From the NCBI GenBank assembly GCA_023657425.1, contig JAGTJW010000001.1, positions 2,046,001-2,110,000 of the forward strand: 64,000 bases of DNA, given 5' to 3'. Of this stretch, positions 1 through 8,086 are shown one piece after another (position 1 is the stretch's first letter; each line of letters starts with the position of its first letter). The notes under the pieces are model-generated. The model was not told where the DNA came from and made no database searches. It was given only the letters and a program-made list of their open reading frames with translations. This stretch comes from Ideonella sp. WA131b. Lineage in GTDB: Bacteria > Pseudomonadota > Gammaproteobacteria > Burkholderiales > Burkholderiaceae_C. The translations under genes were made by a program, and so were the position numbers.

Positions 1-271
1 CATCGTCGTCGACGAGCAGCGGGTGCTCAACGGCGAGGGCTTGCGTTACGACGACGAGTTCGTGAAGCACAAGCTGCTCGACGCCATCGGCGACCTGCAC
101 ATCGCCGGCCGCCCGCTGCTGGGGCGCTACACGGCCTACAAGAGCGGCCATGCGCTCAACAACCTGCTGCTGCGCAAGTTGCTCGCAGACGAGACCGCCT
201 TCGAGACCGTCAGCTTCGAGCGCGACGCCGACGCGCCCGCCGGCTTCGCCGAGCTGGCGCCGGCCTGGTGA
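1..271 (+). CDS. lpxC: UDP-3-O-acyl-N-acetylglucosamine deacetylase, C-terminal part (LpxC)
   Basis: This is the last ~90 codons of LpxC, the zinc enzyme that removes the acetyl group in the committed step of lipid A synthesis. The gene enters from the left edge, reading in frame from base 2. The visible segment carries [18 protein letters not shown] and the conserved [10 protein letters not shown], whose His corresponds to the catalytic-site His265 of the E. coli enzyme. The stop is TGA at 269-271. The N-terminal half and the zinc-binding HxxxD motif lie outside the window. Identification rests on the C-terminal signature, which is very specific for this family. Confidence 0.93.
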   Translation, partial: IVVDEQRVLNGEGLRYDDEFVKHKLLDAIGDLHIAGRPLLGRYTAYKSGHALNNLLLRKLLADETAFETVSFERDADAPAGFAELAPAW

Positions 272-284
272 GGAGAGCGCCGCC

Positions 285-470
285 ATGATGATCTTTCGCC
301 TGGTCTTCGGCCTGCTGCTGGTCAGCGGGCTGCTGTGCTTCGCGGTCTACATCGGCACCGGCAAGGCCGCGTGGAGGCAGCGCGGCATCGTCATCGTCAA
401 GTGGACGGTGATCGCGGCACTGGGTTTCTTCGCCGTGCTGATCCTGGAGCGGCTGCCGCGCCTGCTGTAG
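285..470 (+). CDS. small membrane protein of unknown function
   Basis: A 61-residue ORF beginning ATGATG, 13 nt after the lpxC stop and preceded by a good ribosome site (AGGAGAG, 271-277). The protein is almost entirely two hydrophobic stretches (roughly residues 3-22 and 36-53) separated by a short basic loop (GKAAWRQRG), so it is predicted to be a two-helix inner-membrane protein. I do not recognise a family. The ribosome site, close spacing to lpxC and sensible membrane topology argue that it is real and co-transcribed with lpxC. The converging protease gene ends 6 nt downstream. Confidence 0.6.
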   Translation: MMIFRLVFGLLLVSGLLCFAVYIGTGKAAWRQRGIVIVKWTVIAALGFFAVLILERLPRLL

Positions 471-476
471 CGGCCC

Positions 477-1634
477 TCAGCGCTGCCGGGCGTCGCGGTT
501 TCGGTCGCCCACCTGCACCTTCAGCGTCAGCGCCTGGCCGCCGCGCTGCACCACCAGGGCCGCCGTGCTGCCCGGCTCCAGCGCTGCCACGGCAGCGAAA
601 AGGTCGCTCGCTGTGCGCACCGGGCGTGAGGACACCTGCACCAGCACGTCGCCCGGCCGCAAGCCGGCCTTGGCGGCCGGGCCGTTCTGCAGCACGCCGG
701 CGACCAGCACGCCGGTCTTGACCGGCAGCGCCAGGCTCTCTGCCAGCTCGGGCGTGATCTCGCGCGGCTCCACGCCGATCCAGCCGCGCCGCACCTCGCC
801 GCCCGCGATGATCTTCTCCATCACGCTGCGCGCCGTGTCCACCGGCACCGCGAAGCCTATGCCCATGCTGCCGCCGCTGCGAGAGAAGATGGCGGTGTTG
901 ATGCCCACCAGAGAACCGGCCGCGTCGACCAGCGCGCCGCCGGAGTTGCCGGGATTGATGGCGGCGTCGGTTTGGATGAAGTTCTGGAACTGGGAGCCGG
1001 CGCCGGTGCGGTCGAGCGCGCTGACGATGCCCGAGGTGACCGTCTGCCCGACGTTGAACGGGTTGCCGATGGCCAGCACCGGATCGCCCACGCGCAGCGC
1101 GCGCACGTCGCCCAGGGGAATCACGGGCAGCGCGCCGGGCAGTTCGATCTTCAGCACGGCGATGTCGGTCTCCGGGTCGGAGCCCACCACGGCAGCCGCG
1201 GCGCTGCGGCCGTCGACCAACTGCACCTCGATCTGGGTGGCGTTCTCGATGACGTGGTGGTTGGTGAGCAGGTAGCCCTCGGGGGCCACGATGACGCCCG
1301 AGCCCAGGCCCAACTGGCGGCGGCTCGGGTTCCCAAAGTACTCCTCGAACCCGGGCACGCCGGCGTGAGGGTCGGCATCGCCGCGCTGGGCCCCTTTGGT
1401 GGCCATGATGCTGACCACCGCCGGCGCTGCGCGCGCGGCGGCAGCCGCAAAACTGCCGTGCAGGCCTGCCGCGCTCGACGACGCCAGGGCCGGGGCGGTG
1501 GCCTGGATCAGCGTCGGCGCCGGCAAGGGCACGCGGCCACCCGGCAGCCACTCGGGCTTGAAGGTCAGCACCACGAACAGCACCGCCACGGCCACAGTAA
1601 CGGCCTGGGAGAAGACGAGCCAGCTGCGGCGCAT
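477..1634 (-). CDS. membrane-anchored HtrA/Deg-type serine protease with one PDZ domain
   Basis: 385 residues. An N-terminal membrane anchor (about residues 7-24) is followed by a linker, a trypsin-like protease domain (about 65-265) and a single PDZ domain (about 275-380). The catalytic triad is visible: His127 in TNHHVIEN, Asp157 in ETDIAVLK and Ser231 in GNSGGALV. One PDZ plus an uncleaved anchor is the DegS-like layout rather than the two-PDZ DegP layout, so the likely role is periplasmic protein quality control or envelope-stress signalling; which of these is inference. The ATG at 1634 places the anchor at the very N terminus. The gene diverges from the Nif3-family gene, leaving 60 bp for both promoters. 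Confidence 0.9.
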   Translation of the reverse strand: MRRSWLVFSQAVTVAVAVLFVVLTFKPEWLPGGRVPLPAPTLIQATAPALASSSAAGLHGSFAAAAARAAPAVVSIMATKGAQRGDADPHAGVPGFEEYFGNPSRRQLGLGSGVIVAPEGYLLTNHHVIENATQIEVQLVDGRSAAAAVVGSDPETDIAVLKIELPGALPVIPLGDVRALRVGDPVLAIGNPFNVGQTVTSGIVSALDRTGAGSQFQNFIQTDAAINPGNSGGALVDAAGSLVGINTAIFSRSGGSMGIGFAVPVDTARSVMEKIIAGGEVRRGWIGVEPREITPELAESLALPVKTGVLVAGVLQNGPAAKAGLRPGDVLVQVSSRPVRTASDLFAAVAALEPGSTAALVVQRGGQALTLKVQVGDRNRDARQR

Positions 1635-1694
1635 GGAGTGGGGCGGAAGAGGGTGGGACGGGTGCAGCCCGAGCCGCGGCCTCAGAATGGCCGC

Positions 1695-2444
1695 ATGACG
1701 ACACTCAAGCATCTCGAGGCGCACCTGAACGCGATGCTGTGCCCCGACGCCTTCAAGGATTATGGGCCGAACGGTCTGCAGGTCGAGGGGCGTTCCGAGG
1801 TCCGTCGGGTGGTCTCGGGGGTCACCGCGAGCCGGGCGTTCATCGACGCCGCCATTGCCGATGGTGCCGACGCGCTTTTTGTGCACCACGGTCTGTTCTG
1901 GCGTGGGCAGGATGGCCGTCTTACCGGCTGGCTGGCCGAACGCGTCAAGCGCCTGATGCGCGCGGACGTGAGCCTGTTCGCCTACCACCTGCCGCTGGAT
2001 GCCCATGCCGAATACGGCAACAACGCCCAGCTCGGCGGCCGACTGGGCCTGACGGCCGATTCGCGCTTCGGCGAGCAGCAGCTGGGCTTCTTGGGCCCTG
2101 CGGCGGCGCACGCCAGCCTGGCCGCGCTGGTGGCCGCGGTGCGCGCCGGCTTGAACCGCGAGCCCGTCGTGGTGCCGGGCGACGGCCGGCGGCTGGCGCG
2201 CATCGCCTGGTGCACGGGCGCGGCCCAGGGCTACTTCGAGGACGCCATCGCGGCCGGGGCCGATGTCTTCGTCACCGGCGAGATCAGCGAGCCGCAGGCC
2301 CACCTGGCGCGCGAAACCGGTGTGGCCTTCATCGCCGCCGGGCACCACGCCACCGAGTGTTTTGGGGCGCCGGCGCTGGCGGCCGCGGCCTGCGCCGAGC
2401 TGGGGCTGGAGCACCGCTTCATCGAGATCGACAATCCGGCATGA
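1695..2444 (+). CDS. Nif3-like dinuclear metal-centre protein (YbgI family)
   Basis: 249 residues. The family forms a hexameric ring with a two-metal centre; its biochemical role is still poorly defined, so no reaction is assigned. Metal-ligand motifs are visible: LFVHHGLFW near residue 58, the conserved YHLPLD, and GHHATE with a following acid near the C terminus. Length is usual for the bacterial single-domain form. The ATG at 1695 was chosen because the characteristic N-terminal NGLQVEG segment follows it at the normal distance. The gene overlaps pdxA by 4 nt (ATGA), so the two are translationally coupled. In related Burkholderiales it commonly lies near the bc1 genes, as here. Confidence 0.88.
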   Translation: MTTLKHLEAHLNAMLCPDAFKDYGPNGLQVEGRSEVRRVVSGVTASRAFIDAAIADGADALFVHHGLFWRGQDGRLTGWLAERVKRLMRADVSLFAYHLPLDAHAEYGNNAQLGGRLGLTADSRFGEQQLGFLGPAAAHASLAALVAAVRAGLNREPVVVPGDGRRLARIAWCTGAAQGYFEDAIAAGADVFVTGEISEPQAHLARETGVAFIAAGHHATECFGAPALAAAACAELGLEHRFIEIDNPA

Positions 2445-3430
2445 GCAACACGCCGCTGCTGGTCACCATGGGCGATGCCGCCGGCATCGGTCCTGAGCTC
2501 ATCGTGAAGGCCTTCATGCAGGGCGAGTTGACCGACGCCGTGGTGCTGGGCAGCGTCGACGTGATGCGACGCTGCGGCGCGCCGATGACGGCACGCATCG
2601 AGGCCCCGGCCGACGTCGCTGCCGTGCCGCGAGGCTGTCTCGCCGTGCTTGAGCCCGCAGGCCTGCCGCCCGGACTGGCGGCGCTGCCCTGGGGGCAGGT
2701 CAGCGTGGCGGCCGGGGCCGCCGCCGCACGCTGCATCGAGGCCGCCGCGGCGTGGCTGGGGCGCGGCCAGGGCGCCGCCCTCGTCACGGCGCCGGTCCAC
2801 AAGGAGGCGCTGGCGGCGGCAGGGGTGCCGTTCCCCGGGCACACCGAGATGCTGCAGGCCCTGGCCACGCCCGCCGGCGCCGTGCCGCCGCCGGTGCGCA
2901 TGATGCTGGCCAACCCGGAGCTGCGCGTGGTGCTGGTCACCATCCATGTGGCCTTGCGGCGTGCGCTGGATCTGCTGGACCTGCAGACGGTGCTGTCGAC
3001 GATCCGCATCGCCCATGCGGCGGCGCGGTCCTGGGGCCAGCCGGCGCCTCGCATCGCGGTCGCCGGGCTGAATCCGCATGCCGGCGAGGGAGGGCTGTTC
3101 GGCGACGAGGAGATCCGCTTCATCGCGCCGGCTGTGCAGTTGGCCCGCGCCGAGGGCATCGATGCGCAGGGCCCGTTCGCCCCCGACACGGTGTTCATGC
3201 GCGCACGGCGCGGGGCCTTTGACCTGGTGGTGGCGATGACGCACGACCACGGCCTGATCCCGGTCAAGTACCTCGGCGTCGAGCAGGGCGTCAACGTCAC
3301 GCTGGGCCTGCCCTTCGTGCGCACCAGCCCCGATCACGGCACGGCCTTCGATATCGCCGGCCGGGGCCTCGCCGATCCGGCCAGCCTCGTGGCCGCGCTG
3401 AGGATGGCGCGGTCGCTGGCGCGCGCTTAG
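2441..3430 (+). CDS. pdxA: 4-hydroxythreonine-4-phosphate dehydrogenase
   Basis: 329 residues. PdxA oxidises 4-phosphohydroxy-L-threonine in the DXP-dependent pyridoxal phosphate pathway. Visible family marks are the N-terminal TMGDAAGIGPEL, the substrate-site segment APVHKEAL, the metal-ligand histidines in FPGHTEM and MTHDHGLIPVKY, NPHAGEGG, and the C-terminal RTSPDHGTAFDIAG. The start ATG overlaps the stop of the Nif3-family gene (ATGA). The gene ends directly against the decayed mscL fragment. pdxA is more often found with surA/lptD/ksgA, so this position is slightly unusual; a second copy elsewhere cannot be excluded. Confidence 0.93.
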   Translation: MSNTPLLVTMGDAAGIGPELIVKAFMQGELTDAVVLGSVDVMRRCGAPMTARIEAPADVAAVPRGCLAVLEPAGLPPGLAALPWGQVSVAAGAAAARCIEAAAAWLGRGQGAALVTAPVHKEALAAAGVPFPGHTEMLQALATPAGAVPPPVRMMLANPELRVVLVTIHVALRRALDLLDLQTVLSTIRIAHAAARSWGQPAPRIAVAGLNPHAGEGGLFGDEEIRFIAPAVQLARAEGIDAQGPFAPDTVFMRARRGAFDLVVAMTHDHGLIPVKYLGVEQGVNVTLGLPFVRTSPDHGTAFDIAGRGLADPASLVAALRMARSLARA

Positions 3431-3439
3431 GGGAGCGTG

Positions 3440-3597
3440 GGCATCGCCCTTCCTGGCTTCGACGAAGGTCGTGGCCGTCTGCCCCGACAAGGCAATGAAG
3501 TGGTTGTTGAACTCGAGTCCGCCCATGATCTTGCCGATAAGGGGCATGACCGAAATCTTGCCCGGCTCGGGCGCGATGCCCGCGACGAGACCCTATG
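3440..3597 (-). pseudogene. mscL: remnant of mscL (large-conductance mechanosensitive channel)
   Basis: On the minus strand, from about 3597 down to 3440, one frame reads GIAPEPGKIS then VMPLIGKIMGGLEFNNHFIA and ATTFVEARKGDA. This resembles the end of MscL helix 1 (VGVIIGGAFGKIV), the IMPLIG(K)xxGGLDFxN(Y)F segment and the start of the periplasmic loop. Several residues between GKI and VMP are missing, no start codon or amphipathic N terminus remains, and everything after the loop start is gone, ending at the pdxA stop. About 45 codons survive out of roughly 140. An mscL gene beside the bc1 genes is, as I recall, common in Burkholderiales. The call depends on motif recognition alone. Confidence 0.6.
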
Positions 3598-3673
3598 CGG
3601 CGCGGGCGTGGTGCGTCAACCGAAGCCGGGCCGTGACGCGGAAGCGGCGTCAGGTCGGCGCAGGGTGGTCGGC

Positions 3674-3679
3674 TAGAAT
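3674..3679 (+). promoter_or_regulatory. probable -10 box for petABC
   Basis: TAGAAT, 55 nt upstream of the petA ATG, sits in the only sizeable gap before the bc1 operon and would start transcription near 3686. No convincing -35 box is present at the usual spacing (around 3651-3656, CAGGTC). The same TAGAAT word occurs ahead of the tRNA and of gltI in this window, which supports it as a sigma-70 -10 element. Confidence 0.45.
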
Positions 3680-3733
3680 CCCGGGTTGACCCTGTAGACC
3701 CATGGCTCCCGAGTGAGCCCCTCGAGGAACAGC

Positions 3734-4354
3734 ATGAGCGGCACCACCACCGAGGCCGTCGCCGGCGGCGACATCGACAAAAGCAAGCGCACCTGGATCG
3801 CCATCGCCGGCTGTGCAGGCGCCGTGGGCGGCGTTGCGGTGGCGGTGCCCTTCGCCAGCACCTTTGCCCCGTCGGAGCGCGCACGGGCGGCCGGCGCCCC
3901 GGTCGAGGTGGACATTTCCGGGCTTGAGCCTGGGCAGATGCTGCGTGTCGAGTGGCGTGGCAAGCCGGTGTGGGTGGTTCGCCGCACGCCCGAGATGCTG
4001 GAGTCGCTCAAGAAGACCGATGGACAGGTCGCCGATCCGCAGTCGGCCCGCACGCAGTACCCGACCCCGGAGTACGCGCGCAACCAGTGGCGTTCAGTCA
4101 AGCCTGAGTTCTTTGTCGGCGTCGGCATCTGCACCCATCTGGGCTGTTCACCGAGCGACCGCTTCGCGCCTGGCCCGCAAGCCTCGCTGCCCAACGACTG
4201 GCTGGGCGGCTTCTTCTGCCCTTGCCACGGCTCCACCTTCGACCTCGCCGGCCGCGTGTTTCGCAACATGCCCGCGCCGGACAACCTTGAGGTGCCGCCG
4301 CACATGTACCTGTCCGACACGCGACTGCTGGTCGGCGAAGACCAGAAGGCCTGA
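3734..4354 (+). CDS. petA: ubiquinol-cytochrome c reductase Rieske iron-sulfur subunit
   Basis: 206 residues. This subunit carries electrons from ubiquinol to cytochrome c1 in the bc1 complex. A single N-terminal transmembrane helix (about 21-41) anchors a periplasmic Rieske domain. The cluster ligands are Cys133 and His135 (CTHLGC box, second Cys138) and Cys162 and His165 (CPCHGS box, with Cys164); Cys138 and Cys164 form the usual disulfide. A GTG at 3713 is in frame, but the ATG at 3734 has the better ribosome site (GAGGAAC) and gives the normal family length. petB follows after 65 nt. Confidence 0.97.
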   Translation: MSGTTTEAVAGGDIDKSKRTWIAIAGCAGAVGGVAVAVPFASTFAPSERARAAGAPVEVDISGLEPGQMLRVEWRGKPVWVVRRTPEMLESLKKTDGQVADPQSARTQYPTPEYARNQWRSVKPEFFVGVGICTHLGCSPSDRFAPGPQASLPNDWLGGFFCPCHGSTFDLAGRVFRNMPAPDNLEVPPHMYLSDTRLLVGEDQKA

Positions 4355-4419
4355 CGCCCCGCGCCAACGCCCCGCCCAAGCCACGCACTGCTGCAGCAAA
4401 TCCGAAGTCCGAGGACACG

Positions 4420-5820
4420 ATGGCTGAATTCAAGGAAGCCCCGGCCGGCGCGCCGATGGGGCAAAAGCTCCTGACCTGGGTCGACAACCGCTTCCCGGCG
4501 TCCAAGCTCTACAAAGAGCACCTGTCGGAGTACTACGCCCCGAAGAACTTCAACTGGATGTACTTCTTCGGCTCGCTGGCGATGCTCGTGCTGGTGATCC
4601 AGATCGTCACGGGCATCTTTCTGACGATGCACTACAAGCCCGACGCGAACCTGGCTTTCGCCTCGGTCGAGTACATCATGCGCGACGTTCCCTGGGGCTG
4701 GCTGGTGCGCTACATGCACTCCACCGGCGCCAGCGCGTTCTTCATCGTCGTGTACCTGCACATGTTCCGCGGCATGCTGTACGGCAGCTACCAGAAGCCG
4801 CGCGAGCTGATCTGGATCTTCGGCGTCGCCATTTTCTTGTGCCTGATGGGCGAGGCCTTCATGGGCTACCTGCTGCCCTGGGGCCAGATGTCCTACTGGG
4901 GCGCCCAGGTGATCATCAACCTGTTCGCCGCGATTCCCTTCGTCGGCAACGACCTGTCGATCCTGATCCGCGGCGACTACGTCGTCGGCGACGCCACCCT
5001 CAACCGCTTCTTTGCGCTGCACGTCATCGCGTTGCCGCTGGTCATCGTGGGGCTGGTGGTGGCGCACATCATCGCGCTGCACGAGGTGGGCTCCAACAAC
5101 CCTGACGGCGTCGAGATCAAGGCCAAGAAGGACGCCTCCGGCAAGCCGCTGGACGGCATCCCGTTCCACCCGTACTACACGGTGCATGACATCCTCGGCG
5201 TCAGCGTGTTCTTGCTGCTTTTCTCGGCCGTGGTGTTCTTCGCGCCGACGATGGGTGGTTTTTTCCTCGAGTTCAACAACTTCAGCCCGGCCGACCCGCT
5301 GAAGACCCCGGTGCACATCGCGCCGGTGTGGTACTTCACGCCCTATTACTCGATGCTGCGCGCGGTGACGACGCCGTTCGTCAACGCGCTGGTCGTGCTG
5401 GTGCTGGTGGGCGGCGTGGTGGGCTACCTGTTCGCCGGTCTCAAGGGCATGTGGCGATTCGCGCCGATGGCCGCGGCCATCGGCGGAGCCGGCCTGCTGA
5501 TGGCCTTCGACCCCAAGTTCTGGGGCGTGGTCGTGATGGGTGCGGCGGTGCTGATCCTGTTCCCGCTGCCCTGGCTGGACCGCAGCCCGGTGCGCAGCAT
5601 CCGCTACCGCCCGACCTGGAACAAGTGGCTTTACGGCGTGTTCGTCGTCAACTTTGTGGTGCTGGGCTATCTGGGCATCCTGCCGCCCACGACGATCGGT
5701 ACGCTGGTGTCGCAGGGCGGCACACTCTTCTACTTCGGTTTCTTCCTGCTGATGCCGTGGTGGAGCCGCCTGGGCGAGTTCAAGCCCGTGCCCGACCGCG
5801 TGGTGTTCCAGCCGCACTGA
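4420..5820 (+). CDS. petB: cytochrome b of the bc1 complex
   Basis: 466 residues, the full-length fused form of cytochrome b (b6 plus subunit IV equivalents), holding both b hemes and the Qo and Qi quinone sites. Heme-ligand histidines are seen in RYMHSTGAS, VYLHMFRG, FALHVIALPL and VAHIIALHEVG. The Qo-site motif reads P302-V-W-Y305 rather than the better-known PEWY; I recall PVWY as a known variant in beta- and gammaproteobacteria. A C-terminal extension of extra helices follows. The gene lies between petA and petC, with only 20 nt before petC. Confidence 0.97.
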   Translation: MAEFKEAPAGAPMGQKLLTWVDNRFPASKLYKEHLSEYYAPKNFNWMYFFGSLAMLVLVIQIVTGIFLTMHYKPDANLAFASVEYIMRDVPWGWLVRYMHSTGASAFFIVVYLHMFRGMLYGSYQKPRELIWIFGVAIFLCLMGEAFMGYLLPWGQMSYWGAQVIINLFAAIPFVGNDLSILIRGDYVVGDATLNRFFALHVIALPLVIVGLVVAHIIALHEVGSNNPDGVEIKAKKDASGKPLDGIPFHPYYTVHDILGVSVFLLLFSAVVFFAPTMGGFFLEFNNFSPADPLKTPVHIAPVWYFTPYYSMLRAVTTPFVNALVVLVLVGGVVGYLFAGLKGMWRFAPMAAAIGGAGLLMAFDPKFWGVVVMGAAVLILFPLPWLDRSPVRSIRYRPTWNKWLYGVFVVNFVVLGYLGILPPTTIGTLVSQGGTLFYFGFFLLMPWWSRLGEFKPVPDRVVFQPH

Positions 5821-5840
5821 CCCGATCCCGAGCATCCATC

Positions 5841-6620
5841 ATGAAGCGACTACTCCTCGTCCTGCTCGCCGCGTTCACTTGGTCCGGTGCCGCCGTCGCT
5901 GCCGGTGCAGGCCTCGTGCCCTGGGACCGGTTCGATACCAAGCGCGTCACCGACGTGGCAGCGCTGCAGCGCGGCGCGCAGCTGTTCGCTAACTACTGCC
6001 TGAACTGCCATGCCGCCGGGTTCATGCGCTACAACCGGCTGCGCGACATCGGCCTGACCGACCAGCAGATCAAGGAAAACTTCGTCTTTACTGGCGCCAA
6101 GGTCGGCGACCTGATGACGAACTCGATGACCCTGGCCGACGCCAAGGACTGGTTCGGAGCGGCGCCGCCCGATCTGACCTTGATCGCGCGCTCGCGCGCC
6201 GGCTTCGGCCAGGGTGCCAACAGCGGTGCCGATTACATCTACACCTTCCTGCGCACCTACTACCGCGACGACACCAAGGCCACCGGCTGGAACAATGCCG
6301 TGTTCCCGAACGTCGGCATGCCCTTTCCGCTCTGGGAACTGCAGGGTCAGCAGCGGGCCGTGTTCGAGACGCAGGCCGACCCCCGCGATCCAAGCAGGAA
6401 GATCGAGCACCTCAAGGGGTTCGAGATGGCCAAACCCGGCTCGATGACCGAGGCCCAGTACAACGAGGCGGCGGCCGACCTGACCGCCTTCCTGTTCTGG
6501 ATGGCCGAGCCGGCCGCCACGAGCCGCGTCCGCATCGGCGTGTGGGTGATGCTGTTCCTGGCGGTGTTCATCGTCATCGCCTGGCGTCTGAACGCGGTGT
6601 ACTGGAAGGACATCAAGTAA
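5841..6620 (+). CDS. petC: cytochrome c1 of the bc1 complex
   Basis: 259 residues. Exports across the membrane with a cleavable signal (about residues 1-21, AAVAA end) and covalently binds one heme at C53-LN-C56-H57. The axial methionine is expected in NVGMPFPLW. A C-terminal helix (about 230-250) anchors it, ending in a short basic tail as usual for c1. It receives electrons from the Rieske protein and passes them to soluble cytochrome c. It is the last gene of the petABC operon; a GC-rich hairpin follows 11 nt after the stop. Confidence 0.96.
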   Translation: MKRLLLVLLAAFTWSGAAVAAGAGLVPWDRFDTKRVTDVAALQRGAQLFANYCLNCHAAGFMRYNRLRDIGLTDQQIKENFVFTGAKVGDLMTNSMTLADAKDWFGAAPPDLTLIARSRAGFGQGANSGADYIYTFLRTYYRDDTKATGWNNAVFPNVGMPFPLWELQGQQRAVFETQADPRDPSRKIEHLKGFEMAKPGSMTEAQYNEAAADLTAFLFWMAEPAATSRVRIGVWVMLFLAVFIVIAWRLNAVYWKDIK

Positions 6621-6630
6621 GCCGGCTTGG

Positions 6631-6649
6631 CCCCGCGCGGCGCGCGGGG
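6631..6649 (+). terminator. GC-rich hairpin after petC
   Basis: Perfect 8-bp inverted repeat CCCCGCGC / GCGCGGGG with a 3-nt loop, starting 10 nt after the petC stop. No T-run follows, so it may be an mRNA 3'-end stabiliser or a weak terminator rather than a classical one. Confidence 0.4.
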
Positions 6650-6779
6650 CTCCTTGCGCAGTGGGGGGCGCCCGGTCACCCACTGCGTTTTGCTTTTTTC
6701 CACGAGCGCGTCGCACCCGCCGGCCGGTGCCGCAATCCGACGCACAATCTCGACTGAAGACGATGAAAGGCCCCCAGCC

Positions 6780-7391
6780 ATGATGGTGCTCTACTCCGGA
6801 ACCACCTGCCCCTACTCGCACCGCTGCCGATTCGTGCTGTTCGAGAAGGGCATGGACTTTGAGATCCGGGACGTCGACATCTTCGCCAAGCCGGAAGACA
6901 TCGCACTGATGAACCCGTACAACGAGGTGCCCATCCTGGTGGAGCGCGACCTCATCCTGTACGAAAGCCACATCATCAACGAGTACATCGACGAGCGCTT
7001 CCCGCACCCGCAGCTGATGCCCGGCGACCCGGTGGCGCGCGCACGGGTTCGCCTCTTCCTGTTCAACTTCGAGAAGGAGTTGTTCAGCAACGTCAACCTG
7101 CTCGAGGGCCGTGGCGTCAAGGCCACCGAGAAGCAGCTCGAAAAGGCGCGCGAGCAGATCCGCGACCGCCTGACGCAGCTGGCGCCGATCTTCCTGAAGA
7201 ACAAGTACATGCTGGGCGACGACTTCAGCATGCTCGACGTGGCCATCGCGCCCCTGTTATGGCGGCTGGACTACTACGGCATCGACCTCAGCAAGAACGC
7301 GGTGCCGCTCCTGAAGTACGCCGAGCGCATCTTCTCGCGCCCGGCCTACATCGAGGCGCTGACGCCGTCCGAGAAGGTCATGCGCAAGTGA
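6780..7391 (+). CDS. sspA: stringent starvation protein A (glutathione S-transferase fold)
   Basis: 203 residues. SspA binds RNA polymerase and acts as a transcription co-factor under starvation and acid stress in E. coli. It has the GST layout: thioredoxin-like N domain (about 1-80, with SGTTCPYSHRCRF and NEVPILV) and an alpha-helical C domain. It keeps the CPYS segment at the position of the GST active site. The first of two tandem ATGs is taken; starting at 6783 would shorten it by one residue. It is followed at once by sspB, and this petABC-sspA-sspB order is typical of Burkholderiales. Confidence 0.93.
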   Translation: MMVLYSGTTCPYSHRCRFVLFEKGMDFEIRDVDIFAKPEDIALMNPYNEVPILVERDLILYESHIINEYIDERFPHPQLMPGDPVARARVRLFLFNFEKELFSNVNLLEGRGVKATEKQLEKAREQIRDRLTQLAPIFLKNKYMLGDDFSMLDVAIAPLLWRLDYYGIDLSKNAVPLLKYAERIFSRPAYIEALTPSEKVMRK

Positions 7392-7425
7392 CGGATCGCC
7401 TTCGCTGATCTTCCACTCCGAGACC

Positions 7426-7926
7426 ATGGCCGGCCTCACCGACAACCCGGGCAGTTCGACCCGCCCCTATCTCGTGCGTGCGCTGCACGACTGGTGCACG
7501 GACAACGGCTTCACGCCCTACATCGCGGTGCACGTGGGGCCCTCGGTGCAGGTGCCGATGGAGTACGTGAAGAACAACGAGATCGTGCTCAACGTCAGCT
7601 TCGAGGCGACGTCGAACCTGCGTCTGGGCAACGACTTCATCGAGTTCAAGGCGCGCTTCGGCGGCGTCACGCGAGAGATCATCGTGCCGGTGGAGCACGT
7701 CGTGGCCATCTACGCGCGTGAGAATGGTCAGGGCATGGCCTTTCCGGTCCCGGCGGCGGCCGGTGCGGCCTCGGCCTCCGCCGCGGACGAGCCGGTTCCT
7801 GCCGAGCCCACGCGTGGTCTTCGTCTGGCCCGCTTCGAGCCGGCGCCGCCTGCCGACCCGGAAGATCCGCCCCCCGCGCCGCCTGGCGGCGAGTCGCCGC
7901 GCCCGGCCCTCAAGCGCATCAAGTGA
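7426..7926 (+). CDS. sspB: ClpXP protease specificity-enhancing factor SspB
   Basis: 166 residues. SspB tethers ssrA-tagged proteins to ClpXP. The N-terminal substrate-binding domain (about 1-105) has the family motifs STRPYLVRALHDWC, GNDFIEFKARFGG and IPVEHVVAIYARENGQGM. An Ala/Pro-rich flexible linker (about 107-158) leads to a basic C-terminal peptide, ALKRIK, matching the ClpX-binding (XB) tail. It sits 34 nt after sspA and probably shares its transcript. Domain order and the XB tail are directly visible. Confidence 0.93.
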   Translation: MAGLTDNPGSSTRPYLVRALHDWCTDNGFTPYIAVHVGPSVQVPMEYVKNNEIVLNVSFEATSNLRLGNDFIEFKARFGGVTREIIVPVEHVVAIYARENGQGMAFPVPAAAGAASASAADEPVPAEPTRGLRLARFEPAPPADPEDPPPAPPGGESPRPALKRIK

Positions 7927-7957
7927 CCGCCTGCCACGACGGCGGCGCTTCGCAACC

Positions 7958-7963
7958 TAGAAT
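7958..7963 (+). promoter_or_regulatory. probable -10 box for tRNA-Thr
   Basis: TAGAAT ends 22 nt before the first base of the tRNA, suitable for a short 5' leader. The expected -35 region (about 7935-7940) shows no clear TTGACA-like match. Confidence 0.45.
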
Positions 7964-7985
7964 CTTCCACAGTCCGGTCGGGCAC

Positions 7986-8061
7986 GCCGGCTTAGCTCAG
8001 TTGGCAGAGCACCCGCCTTGTAAGCGGAAGGTCTTCGGTTCGATTCCGAAAGCCGGCACCA
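7986..8061 (+). tRNA. tRNA-Thr (anticodon UGU)
   Basis: 76 nt including an encoded CCA. The acceptor arms GCCGGCT and AGCCGGC pair over 7 bp. The D arm GCTCAGTTGGCAGAGC, the 7-nt anticodon loop CTTGTAA (anticodon TGT, reading ACA/ACG Thr codons) and the T arm with GGTTCGATTCC are all present. The outermost pair of the anticodon stem is a C-A mismatch. The gene is intact, with no sign of an integrated element at its 3' end. Confidence 0.97.
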
Positions 8062-8086
8062 CCCGTGCCGATGCGGCCCGGGCTGC

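Noticed and set aside
3437..3676. 79-codon plus-strand ORF between pdxA and petA
   Set aside because: No ribosome site or family; it runs opposite the mscL remnant and through the petA promoter region.
7986..8061. tRNA-Thr as an integration site for a mobile element
   Set aside because: The next genes (DciA-like, M23, secA) are core chromosome genes and no duplicated tRNA 3' end was seen.
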